Shown in pieces: positions 34,204 to 49,200 of a stretch of 50,631 bases of DNA; positions within the stretch are counted from its first letter, which is position 1; the number at the start of each line of letters is the position of its first letter. Location: positions 1 to 50,631 of the forward strand of contig JADYZW010000028.1 of the NCBI GenBank assembly GCA_020852955.1, read 5' to 3'. The stretch comes from Deltaproteobacteria bacterium (lineage in GTDB: Bacteria > Desulfobacterota > Binatia > UTPRO1). The position numbers and the translations under genes were made by a program. A model generated the notes under the pieces. It saw only the letters and a list, made by a program, of their open reading frames with translations. It was not told the origin of the DNA and searched no databases.

Positions 34204-37200
34204 CCGTGGACCGGCGCCGTCCCTCGACGATGCGGATGCCGATCCCGGCGCGCGGGCTCCGGCTCGGGGCGCCGCTCCTGGCGCTGGCGCTCACGATGGC
34301 CTCGCATCGCGGCATCGCGCAGTCGGGGCCGACCGAGACGCTGACCTACGAGCCGATCGCCGACACGTACGTCGATGCCGGATCGGGAAGCCGCAACTTC
34401 GACACCGCCGCGACGCTGCGGGTCGACGGCGCGCCGATCGCGATCGGCTACCTGCGGTTCTCGGTCTCCGGCGTGAACGGCCGGACGGTGCAGCAGGCGC
34501 GCCTGCGCCTCCTGGCGACCAGCAACAGCGTGAGCGGCGGCAGCATCCATCGCATCTCGAGCAATACGTGGGACCCGGCGACCGTCACGTACGCGACCCG
34601 GCCCGCGACCGACGGAGCCGCCCTCGACACGCTCGGCGAGGTGAGCTCGGGCGACGTCGTCGAGTTCGATCTCGACGGCCAGGTGACGGGCGACGGCGCC
34701 TACAACTTCGCCATCGACACGGTGAGCGCCGACGCCATCCTCTACAACGCGACGAACGCGACGAGCGGGCTGAAGCCGACCCTCACGCTGGTGGTGGCGG
34801 CCTCGCCGAATCCGACGGTGACGATCCTGCAGCCGCCCGACGGCGCGTCGTTCTTCGAGGGCGACCTGGTGACGCTGCAGTGCACGGCCCTCGACGACGA
34901 GGACGGCAACCTCGGGGCGGCGGTCGCCTGGTCCTCGAGCCTCGACGGTCCGCTCGGGACCGGCGCCGCCCTCACCCGGACGCTCAGCCAGGGGACGCAC
35001 GTCGTGACGGCGGCCGTCACCGACACCGACCTGTTGTCCGGCTCGGACGCGATCACGATCGTCGTGGGTCCGCCGCCGCCGGCGAACACCCCGCCGCTGG
35101 TGTCGATCACGGCGCCGCTCGACGGCACGACGTTCAGCGCCGACCAGGCGGTCGCGTTCGCGGGAACGGCGAGCGATCTGGAAGACGGCGACCGTACGAG
35201 CGCGATGACGTGGACGTCGAACCTCGACGGCGTGATCGGCACCGGCGGGGCGTTCACCCGGGCGCTCACCGTCGGTACCCACACGATCACCGCGCGCGCC
35301 ACCGACGCCGGCGCGCTCGCGGGCACCGACACCATCACGGTCCAGGTCACCGCGCCGGTGACCATCGAGCTCGCGCCGAGCGCCGACGCCTACGTGGAGG
35401 CCGGGTCGGCGAACGGCAACTTCGGAACGGCGAGCCAGCTGAACGCCGACGGGAGCCCGGTGACGCAGAGCTACCTGCGTTTCGCCGTCGCGGGCGTGGG
35501 CGGCCGCCCGATCACGCGCGCGCTGCTGCGCCTGCAGGTGGACACGGCCTCGGGCTCCGCCAGCGATTTCGGCGGTACGATCCAGACGGTGAGCGACGTG
35601 TCGTGGCTCGAGACCGGCATCACCTACGCCACCCGGCCGGCGCTCGACGGTCCGGTGGTCGCGTCGCACCCGTCGGCGGTCGTCGCGGGGGAGGTGGTGG
35701 ACTTCGACGTCAGCGCCGCGGTGACCGGCGACGGCGCGCGCAGCTTCGCGCTCGTCACGGCTTCGAGCAATGGCGTGAACTACCGCTCGCGCGAGTCGGC
35801 GACGCCGCCGCGGCTCATCCTCACGCTCGGCGGCAATCCGCCGACGGTCGCCATCACGGCGCCGGCGAACCAGGCGGTGGTGTTCACGAACGCCCCTCTG
35901 GCGCTCACCGGCACGGCGACCGACGTCGAGCAGGGGGATCTGACGAGCCGGCTCGCATGGACGTCGAGCCTCGACGGCGGTTTCGGGAGCGGCGGCAGCG
36001 TCTCGAGCGCGGCGCTTCGAATCGGCACGCACACGATCACCGCGGCGGCGACCGACGACACCGGCCTCGCCGGCCAGGCGCAGATCCAGCTCCGTGTCCG
36101 CGGCCCGAATGCGGCGCCGGTCGTCGCCATCACGGCCCCGGCCGACGGCGCGTCGGCGGGGGCGGGCACGGCGTTCGCCTTCACCGGGACCGCGACCGAC
36201 GACTTCGACGGCACGATCACGAGCCAGATCCAGTGGAGCTCGGATCGCGCCGGCGCGCTCGGCACCGGCGCGAGCGTCGGCGCGACGCTGTCCGAGGGGA
36301 CGCACGTGATCACCGCCCGGGTCACGGACTCGGACGGCGCGCAGGGGCAGGCGCAGATCTCGGTGGTCGTCACCGGCAGCGCGCCGGTCGTGACCATCAC
36401 GGCGCCGCCGGCGGGGACGACCGTCTTCGCCGGGGCGAGCGTCACGTTCACGGGCACCGCGGTCGACGCCACCGACGGCGCGATCTCGAACGCGCTGCAG
36501 TGGGGCTCGGACCGCGACGGGCTCCTCGGGACGGGGCCGAGCATCAGCCGCGTGCTGTCGCTCGGCACCCACGTCGTCACCGCCGCCGCGACCGATTCCG
36601 GCGGGCTCCTCGGCCAGGCGCAGCGCACCGTCACGGTGCGCGCGAGCAACACGCCGCCGGCGGTGCAGATCCAGGCGCCAGCGGACGGCGCGGCGCTGCT
36701 CTCGGGCAGTCCGGTGCTCCTCGCGGCGGTCGCGTCGGACGTCGACGATGGCGCGCTCTCGCACGCGGTGCGCTGGAGCTCGAGTCGGGACGGCGTGCTC
36801 GGGACCGGGGCGAGCGTGACCGTGCCGGGTCTGTCGGTCGGCGCCCACACGCTGACCGCCGCCGTCACCGACGCCGACGGCGCGACGGCGACCGCGACCG
36901 TGGCGGTGACGGTCGCCAGCGCGACGCTCACCTTCGCGCCGACCGTCGATACCTACGTCGATGCCGGCAAGCCGACGTCGAGCTTCGGGACGGCGACCCA
37001 CGTCAGCGCCGACGGCTCGCCGATCGTGCAGGGCCTGTTCCGTTTTGCGGTGACCGGCACGACCGGGTTCGCGGTGCAGCAGGCGGTCCTGCGGCTCACG
37101 GTGGACAGCGTGAGCGGCGCGGCGAGCGACCGCGGCGGAACGGTGAGCCGGCTGTCGAGCGACACCTGGACGGAGACGACGACCTACGGCACGCGGCCGA

Positions 37201-40200
37201 CGATCGACGGACCGGTCCTCGCCGACAACGCGACGGCGGTCGTGGCGGGGCAGGTCGTGGACTTCGTGGTCACCCCGGCGGTCGGAGGCGACGGCTCGGT
37301 CAACCTGGCCTTGACCCAAACCTCGACCAACGGCGTCATGTACCGGAGCCGCGAGGCCGCGAACGGGAGGCCGCAGCTCATCGTGACGCTCGGCCAGAAC
37401 ACGGCGCCGGTCGTGAACATCTCGGCGCCCGGCGACGGCGCCAACCTGAATCCGAACACCCCGGTCACCTTCGCGGCGACGGCGACCGACGCCGAGAGCG
37501 GCAACCTCGCGAGTCAGGTCGAGTGGACGTCGAGCCGAGACGGTGCGCTCGGAACCGGCGCTTCGATCGTGCGGTCCGCCCTCACGCCCGGCGCCCACAC
37601 CATCACGGCGCGGGTCACCGATGCCGGCGGGGCGGTCGGGCAGGCGCAGATCGCGATCAACGTCGGCAGCCCGCCGACGATCGCGATCCTCACGCCGGCG
37701 ACGGGCCACGTCGCCTATCGGAACGACCCGATCGCCTTCACCGGCACCGCCGAGGACACCCAGGACGGCAACCTCTCGGCGCAGATCCACTGGAGCTCGA
37801 GCCTCGACGGCAGTCTCGGGACAGGGGCGTCGCTCCTGGTCTCGACGCTCGGGATCGGGACCCACGTGATCACCGCGTCGGTCACCGACGCGAGCGGCAT
37901 CACGACGACGGCTCAGGTCGGCGTCCGCGTGCGCGGCCCGAACGCCGGACCGGTCGTCACCATCGCGGCGCCGGCGAACGGCGGGTCGGTGTCCGCCGGA
38001 TCGACCGTGAGCCTCGTCGCCACCGCTTCCGACGACTTCGACGGCGACGTCACGAGCCAGGTCCAGTGGACGTCGAGCCACGACGGCGCGATCGCGGGCG
38101 CGGGCGGCAGCCGGACCGTCGTCCTGAGCGAGGGAGCGCACCTCCTCACCGCCACCGTGGTCGACTCCGACGGCGCGCCCGGGTCTTCCGCGGTGACCTT
38201 CACGGTCACGGCGACGGCCCCGGTGGTGACGATCACGGCGCCCGCGGCCGCGACCACCACGGTGTTCGCGGGGGCGAGCGTCGCCTTCGGCGGCACGGCG
38301 AGCGACGCCACCGACGGTAGCCTCACGGCGGCGCTGCGTTGGACGTCGAGTCGGGACGGCCAGATCGGCGCGGGCGGCGGCTTCGCCACGAGCGCGCTCA
38401 CGGTCGGGACGCACACGATCACGGCGGCCGCGACCGACGCGGGCGGCCTCACGGGCGAGGCGCAGCGCACGGTCGTGGTGCGGCCGGCGAACGGGACGCC
38501 GGCGATCGCGATCGAGTCGCCGGCCGACGCGGCCGCACTCGTCGCCGGACGGCCCCTGCTGCTGGCGGCGACCGCCACGGACGCCGAGGACGGGAACCTC
38601 GGGGCGGTCGTGCACTGGACGTCGAGCCGCGACGGCAACCTCGGGACCGGCGCCAGCGTCACGATCCCCGGCCTCAGCGCCGGCGCCCACACGCTCACGG
38701 CGAGCGTCACCGACCTCGATGGCGCGACCGCGAGCGCGAGCGTCGCCGTGACCGTGGCGGCGGCGACGCTGACGTTCGATCCCAGCGTCGACACCTACGT
38801 GAGCGCCAGCAAGGCCACCACGGCGTACGGTGCCGCGACGACGCTGCAGGCGGACGGGTCGCCGATCCTCCAGTCCTTCCTGCGCTTCACGGTGAGCGGC
38901 GTCGGGTCGTACGCGGTGCAGCAGGCCGTGCTCCGGCTCACGGTCAGCTCGGCGAGCGGCGCCAGCAGCGCGGCCGGCGGCACCATCACGGCGTTCGCCA
39001 ACGACACATGGTCGAACGCGACCACCTACAACACGCGTCCCGCGATCGACGGCGCCGTGCTCGCGACGCACGGTGCGGCGGTCGCCGCGAACCAGGTCGT
39101 GGACTTCGACGTGACCTCGCACGTGCGCGCCGACGGCGTCACCAACCTCGCCCTCACCACGACCAACTCCAACAACGTGATCTACCAGAGCAGCGAGGCG
39201 ACGAGCGGGAAGCCGCAGCTGATCGTCACGCTCGGCCAGAACACCCGTCCCGTGGTGACGATCGCGGCGCCGGCGTCCGGCAGCAATGCGGTGTTCGGCG
39301 CCGCGGTCACCTTCACGGGCACGGCGACCGACGCCGAGAGCGGCAACCTCGCGGCGCAGATCCAGTGGACGTCGAGCCGCGACGGCGCGCTCGGCTCGGG
39401 AGCGTCGCTCACGCGCTCGAACCTGAGCCCGGGCGCGCACACGATCACGGCGCGCGTGACCGATCCGGGGGGCCTGAGCGGCGAGCGCCAGATCACCTTG
39501 AATGTCGGGCACCCGCCGACGGTCGCGATCACCGCGCCCGCCAACAACGCGGTCATCGTCACCACGAGCCTGCCGGCGCTCGCCCTCACGGCGACCGCAA
39601 CCGACGTCGAGGACGGAGACCTGACGTCGGAGATCCAGTGGAGCTCGAGCCTCGACGGCGCGCTCGGCACGGGCGCGTCGGTCGGCGGCGCGGGCCTGCG
39701 CGTCGGCACCCACGTGCTGACGGCGGCGGCCACCGACTCGACGGGCGTGACCGGGCAGGCCCAGGTGACGATCCGCGTCCGCACCCCGAACGTGGCCCCG
39801 ACCGTCACCCTCAGCGCACCGGCGAACGGCGCTTCGACCCCGGCGGGAACCTCGGTCACCCTGATCGCGAGCGCGAGCGACGATTTCGACGGGTCGCTGT
39901 CGGCCCAGATCCACTGGGCATCCAGCCTGGACGGCGACCTCGGCGTCGGCGCCAGCCGCACGGTCACGCTGCGTGAGGGGGTCCACACCCTGACGGCGAG
40001 CGTCGTCGACTCGGACGGCGCGGCGGGCGCCGCGCAGGTCGCGTTCACGGTGACGCCGACGCCGCCGGCGGTGACCATCACGGCGCCGGCGGAGGGTACG
40101 CGGGTGTTCGCCGGCGCGAGCCTCGGCTTCAGCGGCAGCGCCAGCGACGCGACGGATGGGATCCTCTCGGCGGGGCTCACCTGGACCTCGGACCGGGACG

Positions 40201-43200
40201 GCGTGATCGGGAGCGGGGCGAGCTTCGCGATCGCGACCCTGAGCGTCGGAACGCACGCGATCACCGCGGCGGTGACGGACGCCGGGGGGCTCGCGGGCCA
40301 GGCGCAGCGCACCGTGGTGGTGCGACCGCCGAACGCGCTGCCGACGATCACGATCGACGCGCCAGGCGCGGGCAGCGCGTTCTTCAGCGGGAAGCCCATC
40401 CTGCTTGCGGCGACCGCCCTCGATCCCGAGGACGGGGACCTCGCCGCGCGGGTGCAGTGGAGCTCGAGCCGGGACGGGAGCTTCGCGCCCGGAGCCGTCA
40501 TCACGGTGCCGAGCCTGAGCGTCGGCGCCCACGTCCTCACCGCGACGGTGAGCGATCTCGACGGCGCGGTGCGGAGCGCGACGGTCGACGTGGCGGTCGG
40601 CTCGGCCGTCCTCACGTTCCTCCCGGTCGCCGACACCTACGTGGACGCCAACGCGAGCTCGACCAAGTTCGGGACGGCGACGACGATGATCGGCGACGCC
40701 TCGCCGATCAAGGAAGCCTTCTTGCGCTTCGCGGTGACCGGCGTCGGCTTCGCGGGGATCGAGAGCGCGACGCTCCGGCTCACCGCGGGCTCCGCCTCGG
40801 CGTCCTCGAGCGACGCCGGCGGGATCGTGCACGCGATCAGCGACGGCGCCTGGTCGGAGGCCAACACGAGCTACGGCAACCGGCCGGGCATCGACGGACC
40901 CGCCCTCGCGAGCGCCGGCGCCGTCACCGCGAACCAGGGCGTCGACTTCACCGTCACCTCCGGGGTCTTCGGCGACGGCACCTACGACTTCGCGCTCGTC
41001 ACCACCTCGAGCAACGACGTGATCTACAACAGCCGCGAGGCGGCGAGCGGGAAGCCGCAGCTGATCGTCACGCTCGGTCAGAACCAGCAGCCGGTCGTCC
41101 ACATCGCGGCGCCCGCGTCGGGCGTGAGCATCAATCCGGGAACGGCGCTCACGTTCAGCGCCACGGCCAGCGACGCGGAGAGCGGCGACCTGTCGAGCCA
41201 GATCCAGTGGAGCTCGAGCCAGGACGGCACCCTCGGCGCCGGCGCGTCGATCGTGGCGAGCACGCTCACCTCCGGGACCCACGTCGTCACCGCGCGCGTC
41301 ACCGACGCTGGCGGCATCGCGGGCGAGGCCTCGGTGACCGTCAACGTCGGCCGCCCGCCGGTCGTGAACATCACGGCGCCCGCCAACAACAGCGTGTTCT
41401 TCGTCGACCAGCTGCCGGTGCAGCTTGCGGCGACGGCGACGGACTTCGAGGACGGCGATCTCCGCGCCACGCTCGCCTGGACGTCGGACCGCGACGGCGC
41501 GCTCGGCGTCGGTCCGCTCGTCGTGGCGTCGCTCTCGATCGGCACGCACGTCGTCACCGCCCGCGTCACCGACTCGGCCGGCCTCGCCGGCGAGAAGCAG
41601 GTCACCGTGCGGGTGCGGGGACCGAACCAGGCGCCGGTCGTCGCGATCACCGGGCCGCCGAACGGCGCGAGCCTCCCCGCCGGGACGCCGCTCACGCTCG
41701 CGGCGATCGCGCAGGACGACTTCGACGGGGACGTCGCCGGAATGGTGCGGTGGACCTCGAGCCAGAGCGGCCTCCTCGGCACCGGCGCGCCCCTCGTCGT
41801 CGTCCCGAGCGAGGGCAGCCACGTCGTCACCGCGTCGGTCGTCGACTCGGACGGGGCTCTCGGCACGGCGCAGGTGACGTTCACGGTGACCGCGACGCCG
41901 CCGGTCGTGGCCATCACGGCGCCGCTCGACGGAACGCGCGTCTTTGCGGGCGCGAGTGTCGCCTTCGCGGCGACGGCGGTTGACGCCACCGACGGCGACC
42001 GCGCCGCCACCCTGCGCTGGGTGTCGGATCGCGACGGCCAGATCGGCGTCGGACCCGGCTTCGCGACGAGCGCGCTCAGCATCGGCGCCCACGTCGTCAC
42101 GGCGACCGCCACGGATAGCGGCGGCCTCGTCGGCCAGGCGCAGCGCACGGTCGTGATCCGACCGGAGAATACGCCGCCGACCCTCGCCATCGAGACGCCG
42201 GGCGAAGGCGGGACGCTGCTCGCCGGCCGGCCCGCGCTCCTCGGCGCGAGCGCCTTCGACGTCGAGGACGGCGACCTGGCGGCGGCGGTGCAGTGGACGT
42301 CGAGCCGCGACGGCGCGCTCGGCGTGGGCGGGGCGGTGTTGACGTCGGCCTTGTCGGTCGGCGCCCACGCGCTCACCGCGTCGGTGACCGACCTCGACGG
42401 CGCCACCGTGACCGCGGCGGTGAACGTCACGGTGACCTCGGCGACGCTCACCTTCCTGCCGGTCGCCGACCTGCACGTCGCCTCCGACGCGGCGACGACC
42501 AAGTTCGGCGGCAACTCGACCTTTCTCATCGACAATTCTCCCGTCAAGCAGGCGTTCCTGCGTTTCGCCGTGACGGGGATCGGCAACGTCCAGGTGGACA
42601 CCGCGACGCTCCGCCTCACCACCGGCTCGTCGAGCGCGTCGGCGAGCAGCTTCGGCGGCGAGCTCCACACGCTCACCAACACCACCTGGTCGGAGGCGGC
42701 GACGACGTACAATCTGCGGCCGACGATCGACGGTCCCGTGATCGCGACGCGCGGGTCGGTGACGACCAACGCGCTCGTCGATTTCGACGTGAAGTCGGTG
42801 GTGACGGCCGACGCCACCTACAACTTCGCGCTGGTCTCGACGTCGAGCGACGACGCCGTCTACCAGAGCCGGGAAGCGTCGGCCGGGAAGCCGCAGCTCG
42901 TCGTCACCCTCAAGCAGAACACCAAGCCGGTGGTGCACGTCACGGGTCCCGCGTCGGGCACGGTCGTCAACGTCGGCACGGCGATCACCTTCACGGCCAC
43001 CGCGACCGACGCCGAGAGCGGCAACCTCGCGAGCCAGGTGCAGTGGAGCTCGAACCTGGACGGGCCCTTCGGAAGCGGCGCCGCGCGCACGATCGCGAGC
43101 CTGCGCGCCGGCGTCCACACGATCACCGCGCAGGTGACCGACGCCAGCGGGGCGAGCGGCCAGGCGCAGATCGCGGTCCAGGTCGGCCACACGCCGGTCG

Positions 43201-46200
43201 TGGCGATCGCCACGCCGGCGGGCGGCGCCGTCTTCTTCACGCGCGACCTGCCGATCGCGCTCGGCGGGTCGGCGATCGACACCGAGGACGGCAACCTCTC
43301 GAGCCAGATGCGCTGGCTCTCGAGCCGCGACGGCGTCCTCGGGCAGGGGGCGTCGTTGCTGGCGGGCGGCCTCTCGATCGGCAGCCACGTGCTGACGGCG
43401 TCGGTGACGGACGCCCACGGTCTCGTCGGCCAGGCGACGGTCGCGATCCGGGTGCGCGGGGACAACGTCGCCCCCGGACTGGTCGTCGATACGCCCCCGA
43501 ACGGCACCGCGGTGCCGGCCGGCACCGCGGTGGGCTTGCACGCCACCGCGATCGACGACTTCGACGGCGACATCTCGGGCGCGATCGCGTGGAGCTCGGA
43601 CGTGAGCGGCCCGCTCGGCACCGGCGCCGGCGTCGCGGCGGTGCTGCGCGAGGGCGTCCACACCGTGACGGCGACGGTCACCGACTCCGACGGCCTCGCG
43701 TCGTCGGCGAGCGTCACGATCACGATCACTCCGACGCCGCCCCAGGTGGCGATCAGCGCGCCCGCCGACGGCGCGACGCCGCTCACCGGCGCGTCGTTGA
43801 CCTTCGCCGGGACGGCCGTCGACGCGACCGACGGGGATCTCTCCGCCGGCCTCACCTGGACGTCGAGCCGCGACGGCGTCATCGGGCAGGGCGCGAGCTT
43901 CACGACGAGCGCGCTCACGCTCGGGACGCACACGATCTCGGCCGCCGTCACCGATGCGGGGGGCCTCGCCGGGTACGCCGAGGTGGGGATCACGATCATC
44001 CGGCTGCCGTCGGTCACGATCCGCCTGCCGCAAGCGAACGACGGCTATCTCGGCGGCAACCCGATCACGTTCTTCGCCGACGCCACCGACCTCGGCGACG
44101 GCGACGTGAGCGCGAGCCTGGTGTGGACGTCGGATCGCGACGGCCAGATCGGCACCGGCCGGACCTTCACCACCGGCACGCTCAGCCAGGGCCTCCACAC
44201 GGTCAGCGCCGCCGCCACCAACAGCGACGGGCGGGTCGGGAGCGCGCAGGTGACGTTCGCGGTGGCGACGCGCACGCTGGCGTTCGCGGCGATCGCCGAC
44301 ACCTACGTGGACGCGTCGGCCGCCAACACCAAGTACGGCGCCGCCACGACGCTGAACGCCGACGGCAGCCCGGTGAAGCAGGCGTTCCTGCGCTTCGCGG
44401 TGAGTGGCATCGGCGGCTTCCCGATCGAGCAGGCCCGCCTCGAGCTCACCACCGACAGCGACGCCGCGGCGGCGAGCATCCTCGGCGGCACGCTCCGGCA
44501 GATCAGCAGCGCGACGTGGTCCGAGGCGACCACGGCCTACAGCAACCGGCCGGCGATCGACGGGCCCATCCTCGACGTGATCGAGAGCCCGGTCGGGGCC
44601 TCGCAGGTGGTGAGCTTCCGGGTGGCGCCGGCGGTAACCGGCGACGGGACGTACAACTTCGCGCTCGAGCTCGGCGACGCCGACCAGGTGATCTACGCGA
44701 GCCGGGAGGCCGCGAGCGGCCAGCCGCAGCTCCTGATCGACCTCGGCGAGCCGGCGACGCAGCACGTCCCGGCGGTGACGATCGCCTCGCCGCCGAACGG
44801 CGTCACCTTCTTCGACGACCAGGCGGTGAGCCTGATCGGCAGCGCCACCGACGTCGAGGACGGCGTCCTCACCGCCGCGATCACCTGGCGGTCGAGCCTC
44901 GACGGGGTGCTCGGGACCGGCGGCGGCGTGACCCGGACGCTGAGCCGCGGGGCGCATCTGATCACGGCGAGCGTCGTGGACGCCTTCGGCCTGACCGGCA
45001 CCGCGACCATCAGCGTGATCGTCGTCGACCGGCCCCCGGCGGTGGCGATCACGAGCCCTGCGGACGGCACACTCTTCCCGGTCGGGTTCGGCGTGACGTT
45101 CAGCGCGACGGCGACCGACGCCACCGACGGCGACCTCGCGGCCGGGATCGTGTGGACCTCCGACCGCGACGGGCAGATCGGCGTCGGCCGCACGATCACC
45201 GTCGCGGGCCTGACGCCCGGCGACCACCACGTCACGGCGGCGGTCGCGAACGCCCTCGGCACGGTCGGGAGCGCCACGCTCACGACCTTCGTCGGACAGG
45301 CGCCGCCGCAGGTGAGCATCCTCGCGCCTCCCGACGGCGCCATCGTCGCCGAAGGCGCGCCGCTGACGCTCCTCGCGTCGGCGCAGGACCTCGAGGACGG
45401 CAACCTCGGTGCGGCGATCGTGTGGGCCTCGGACCGCCAGGGCGCCCTCGGGACCGGCGCGAGCCTCCCGGTGGCGCTGACCGCGATCGGGCTCCACCGG
45501 GTGACGGCGACCGTCAGCGACAGCCACGGCTTCACGCGCTCCGACGAGATCGCGATCACCGTGAACCGCGCCGCGCCGGTGCTCGCGATCGGCGCGCCCG
45601 CGGACGGCGCGTCCTTCTCCGGCGCGGTGACGTTCAGCGCCACGGCGACGGACTTCGTCGACGGCAATCTCTCGGCGGCGATCCGCTGGAGCTCCGACCG
45701 CGCCGGGAACCTCGGCACCGGCGCGACGATCACCACCGCGAACCTCGCGAGCGGACGCCACGTCGTCACCGCCGCGGTCACCGACAGCCACAACCTCACC
45801 ACCACCGCCACCGTCACGGTCGTCGTCGGCGCCGCGGCTCCGGTCGTCCTCATCGCCGAGCCCGCGACCGGGAGCAGCACTCCGTACGGCGCGACGCTGC
45901 GTTTCCGCGGCACCGCGACCGACGCGGCCGGCACGTCGCTCACGAGCGGGCTCAAGTGGATCTCGAACCTGAACGGCCAGATCGGCACCGGCGCGACCTT
46001 CACGACCGCGACGCTGGCGCGCGGCATCCACACCGTCACCGCGCAGGCGACCGACAGCCGCGGCGTCACCGGCACGGCCCAGGTGGTCGTGGAGGTGACG
46101 GCGGGCGGCGCCGGGAACCAGGCGCCGCTCGTCGTGATCGGCGCTCCCGCGCCGAACACCACGGTCGTTCCGGGCGCGAGCGTCACCTTCGGCGCCACCG

Positions 46201-49200
46201 CCACCGACGATCTCGACGGCGTGCTGTCGCCGTCGCTCACCTGGACCTCCGACGTCGACGGCTACCTCGGTACGGGCGCGTCGATCGCGACCAGCACGCT
46301 CTCCACCGCGGTGCACGTCGTGACCGCGGCCGTCGGCGACGCGAGCGGGCAGTTCGGCAGCGCCACGGTGTCGCTCACGGTCGGCGCCCCGCCGCTCACG
46401 ATCGAGCCCGCCGCTGACGCGTACAGCGACGCTTCGCTGCCGACCACCAACTTCGGCGCCGCCACCAGCATGCTGGTCGACAGCGGCCCGATCCGGAACG
46501 CCTACCTGCGCTTCAACGTGACCGGCCTCACGTCCGCGGTCGAGAGCGCGATCCTGCGTCTCACCGTGAACGGCGCCGCGAACGACGGCAGCCTCACGAG
46601 CGGCGGCGAGCTGCACGCCGTCGCCGACACCGCCTGGGACGAGGCGCTCCTCACCGACGCGAACCAGCCGACGTACGCGGCGCCGATCCTGCAAACGGCC
46701 GGGCCGGTGAATCCGGGGGCGCAGGCGGACTTCGACGTGACCTCGATCGTCACCGGCAACGGCGCCTACGGGTTCGCGCTGGTGAAGCCGACCGGCGACC
46801 AGGTGAAGTACCGCTCGAAGGAGAGCTCGGTCGGACATCCAGTGCTCGTCATCGGCCGCGCCTCGGTGAATCCGGGACGCCCGGTGGTGACCATCACCGC
46901 ACCCGCCGACTTCGCCACCGTGGCGGCCGGGACGGCCAACACCTTCACCGCGACCGCCACCGACCCGCAGGACGGCAACGTCGGCGCGAGCGTGGTCTGG
47001 CGCTCCGACCGCGACGGCCTGCTCGGCAGCGGGGCGTCGATCAGCCGCGCGCTCACCGCCGGCAACCACAACGTCACCGCGACCGTTACCGACGCGCACG
47101 GCAATACCGCGGTCGACCTGATCCGCGTCTCGGCGCGCACCGGCGGCGCGCTCGGCGTCACGATCGAGTCGCCCGCCAACAACTCGAGCCAGCCGGCGGA
47201 CCGGGCGATTCCATTCATCGGCTCGGCCTTCTCGCCGCGCGACGGCGACATTTCTTTCAACCTGCAGTGGACCTCGAGCCTCGACGGACCGCTCGGCACC
47301 GGCGCGTCGTTCACGCGCCAGCTCTCGCCGGGCACGCACACCATCACGGCGACCGTGACCGACACGACGCCGATCACCTCGAGCACGACCATCGCGGTGA
47401 CGGTGACGGCGGACCGGCTCGGCTACAAGGACTTTAGCCACGGCACCGGCGTCGCCGTCTTCAACAACGAGGCGACGGCGAGCAAGCCCGAGGACAAGCT
47501 CTGGCACCACGACGGCATCTGGTGGGCGACGCTCTACAACCGCACCGCCGGCGCCTATCGCATCTACCGGCTCGACCGGCCGACCCAGAAGTGGATCGAC
47601 ACCGGTGTGGCGAGCGACAACCGCGCGAAGTCCCGCCAGGACGTGCTCTGGGACGGGCAGAAGCTCTACCTGGCGTCGCGCTTCGGCTACCTCGTCACCG
47701 GCAGCACGGAGCCGTTCCAGAACCGGCTCTACCGCTACAGCTACTTCGCGAACGCCCAGACGTGGGTGCTCGACCAGGGGTTCCCGGTGAACCTCCCGGG
47801 CGGCGGGACCGAGGCGCTCACCATCGCCAAGGAGACGACCGGCCGCCTGTGGACGACCTACACCCTGAACGGGAAGGTGTGGCTCGCCCACAGCACGACC
47901 GACGACCGGACCTGGAGCGCGCCGTTCATCGTGCCGAACGCGCCGGCGACGAGCGTCGCCCCGGACGACATCTCGGGCGCCATCGCCTTCGCTGGCAAGG
48001 TCGGCGTCTGGTGGAGCAACCAGGCGTCGGTCGTGAACTCGTTCGCCGTGCATCAGGACGGCGCCGACCCGCAGGCGTGGACCTACGAGCAGGTCATCGC
48101 GGGGAACGCCATCAGCGACGACCACTTCAGCATGCGTGCCGGATCCGACGGGCGCGTCTTCGTCGCCGCCAAGACCAGCAAGCAGAACCTCGGCACCCAG
48201 AATCTGGTGCTGTACGTCCGCTCTCCGGCCGGCGTGTGGTCGGAGCCGTACGTGATGACGACGAACCCCGACGCCTCGATCGCCAGCCCGACCCGGCCGC
48301 ACCTCGCGCTCGACGAGGTGCACCGCAAGCTCTACTACTTCTTCTCGCCCTCGCACATCGAGGTCCGGTACAAGGTCAGTGACCTCGACAGCATCGGCTT
48401 CCCGCCCGGCAGCGTCGAGTCGGGGACGCGCTTCATCACCGATCCCGACGTCACCGACATCAACGACGCCACGTTCAGCAAGCAGAGCGTCGATCCCGGG
48501 ATGGGGATCGTCATCGAGGCGTCGAGCGTCGCCGACAACAGCTACTGGCACAACGTCATCGAGACGACGCCGCCACCGAGCGTCGCGATGGCCGCGCCGG
48601 CGGACGGGCTCCGCGTGCGGGCGGGCGTTCCGGTCGGGTTCTCGGCGACGGCGGTGAGCGGCAGCGACGGAAACATCACCAACGGCATCCAGTGGATCTC
48701 GAGCCGCGACGGCCAGATCGGCGTCGGCGGCGGCTTCACCAAGGCGAACCTCTCGGTCGGAACCCATCTGATCAGCGCCGAGGCGACCGACAGCCGCGGG
48801 GTGAAGGGGACGTCGACGGTCACGATCACCGTCGAGGCGGATGCGGTCCCGGTCGTCACGATCACGGCGCCCGCCAGCGGGACGGCCGTGCTCGTCGGAC
48901 GGCCGACGACGTTCGCGGCGACGGCGCTCGACTCGTTCGACGGCGACCGCACGGCGCAGCTCGTCTGGACGTCGAGCCGCGACGGCCAGATCGGCGCGGG
49001 TGGCGGCTTCACCACTGCCGCGCTGACGCTCGGCCTCCACACGATCACGGCGGCCGCGACCGACACCCAGGGTCTCACGGGCAGCGCCAGCGTCACGGTC
49101 GACGTACGGGCGACGTCGACGCCGACCCTCACGTTGACGTCGCCTCCGGACGCGCGGAGCTTCGCGTTCGGTGCGGCGGTGCTGTTCACCGCGACGGCGA

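Noticed and set aside
34568..38320. Long plus-strand frames overlapping the giant gene (34568-38320, 38339-39976, 40457-41983 and 42293-46417)
   Set aside because: They are shifted-frame shadows of repeated DNA; only the frame starting at 34200 gives DNRLRE and Ig-like domains and a signal peptide.
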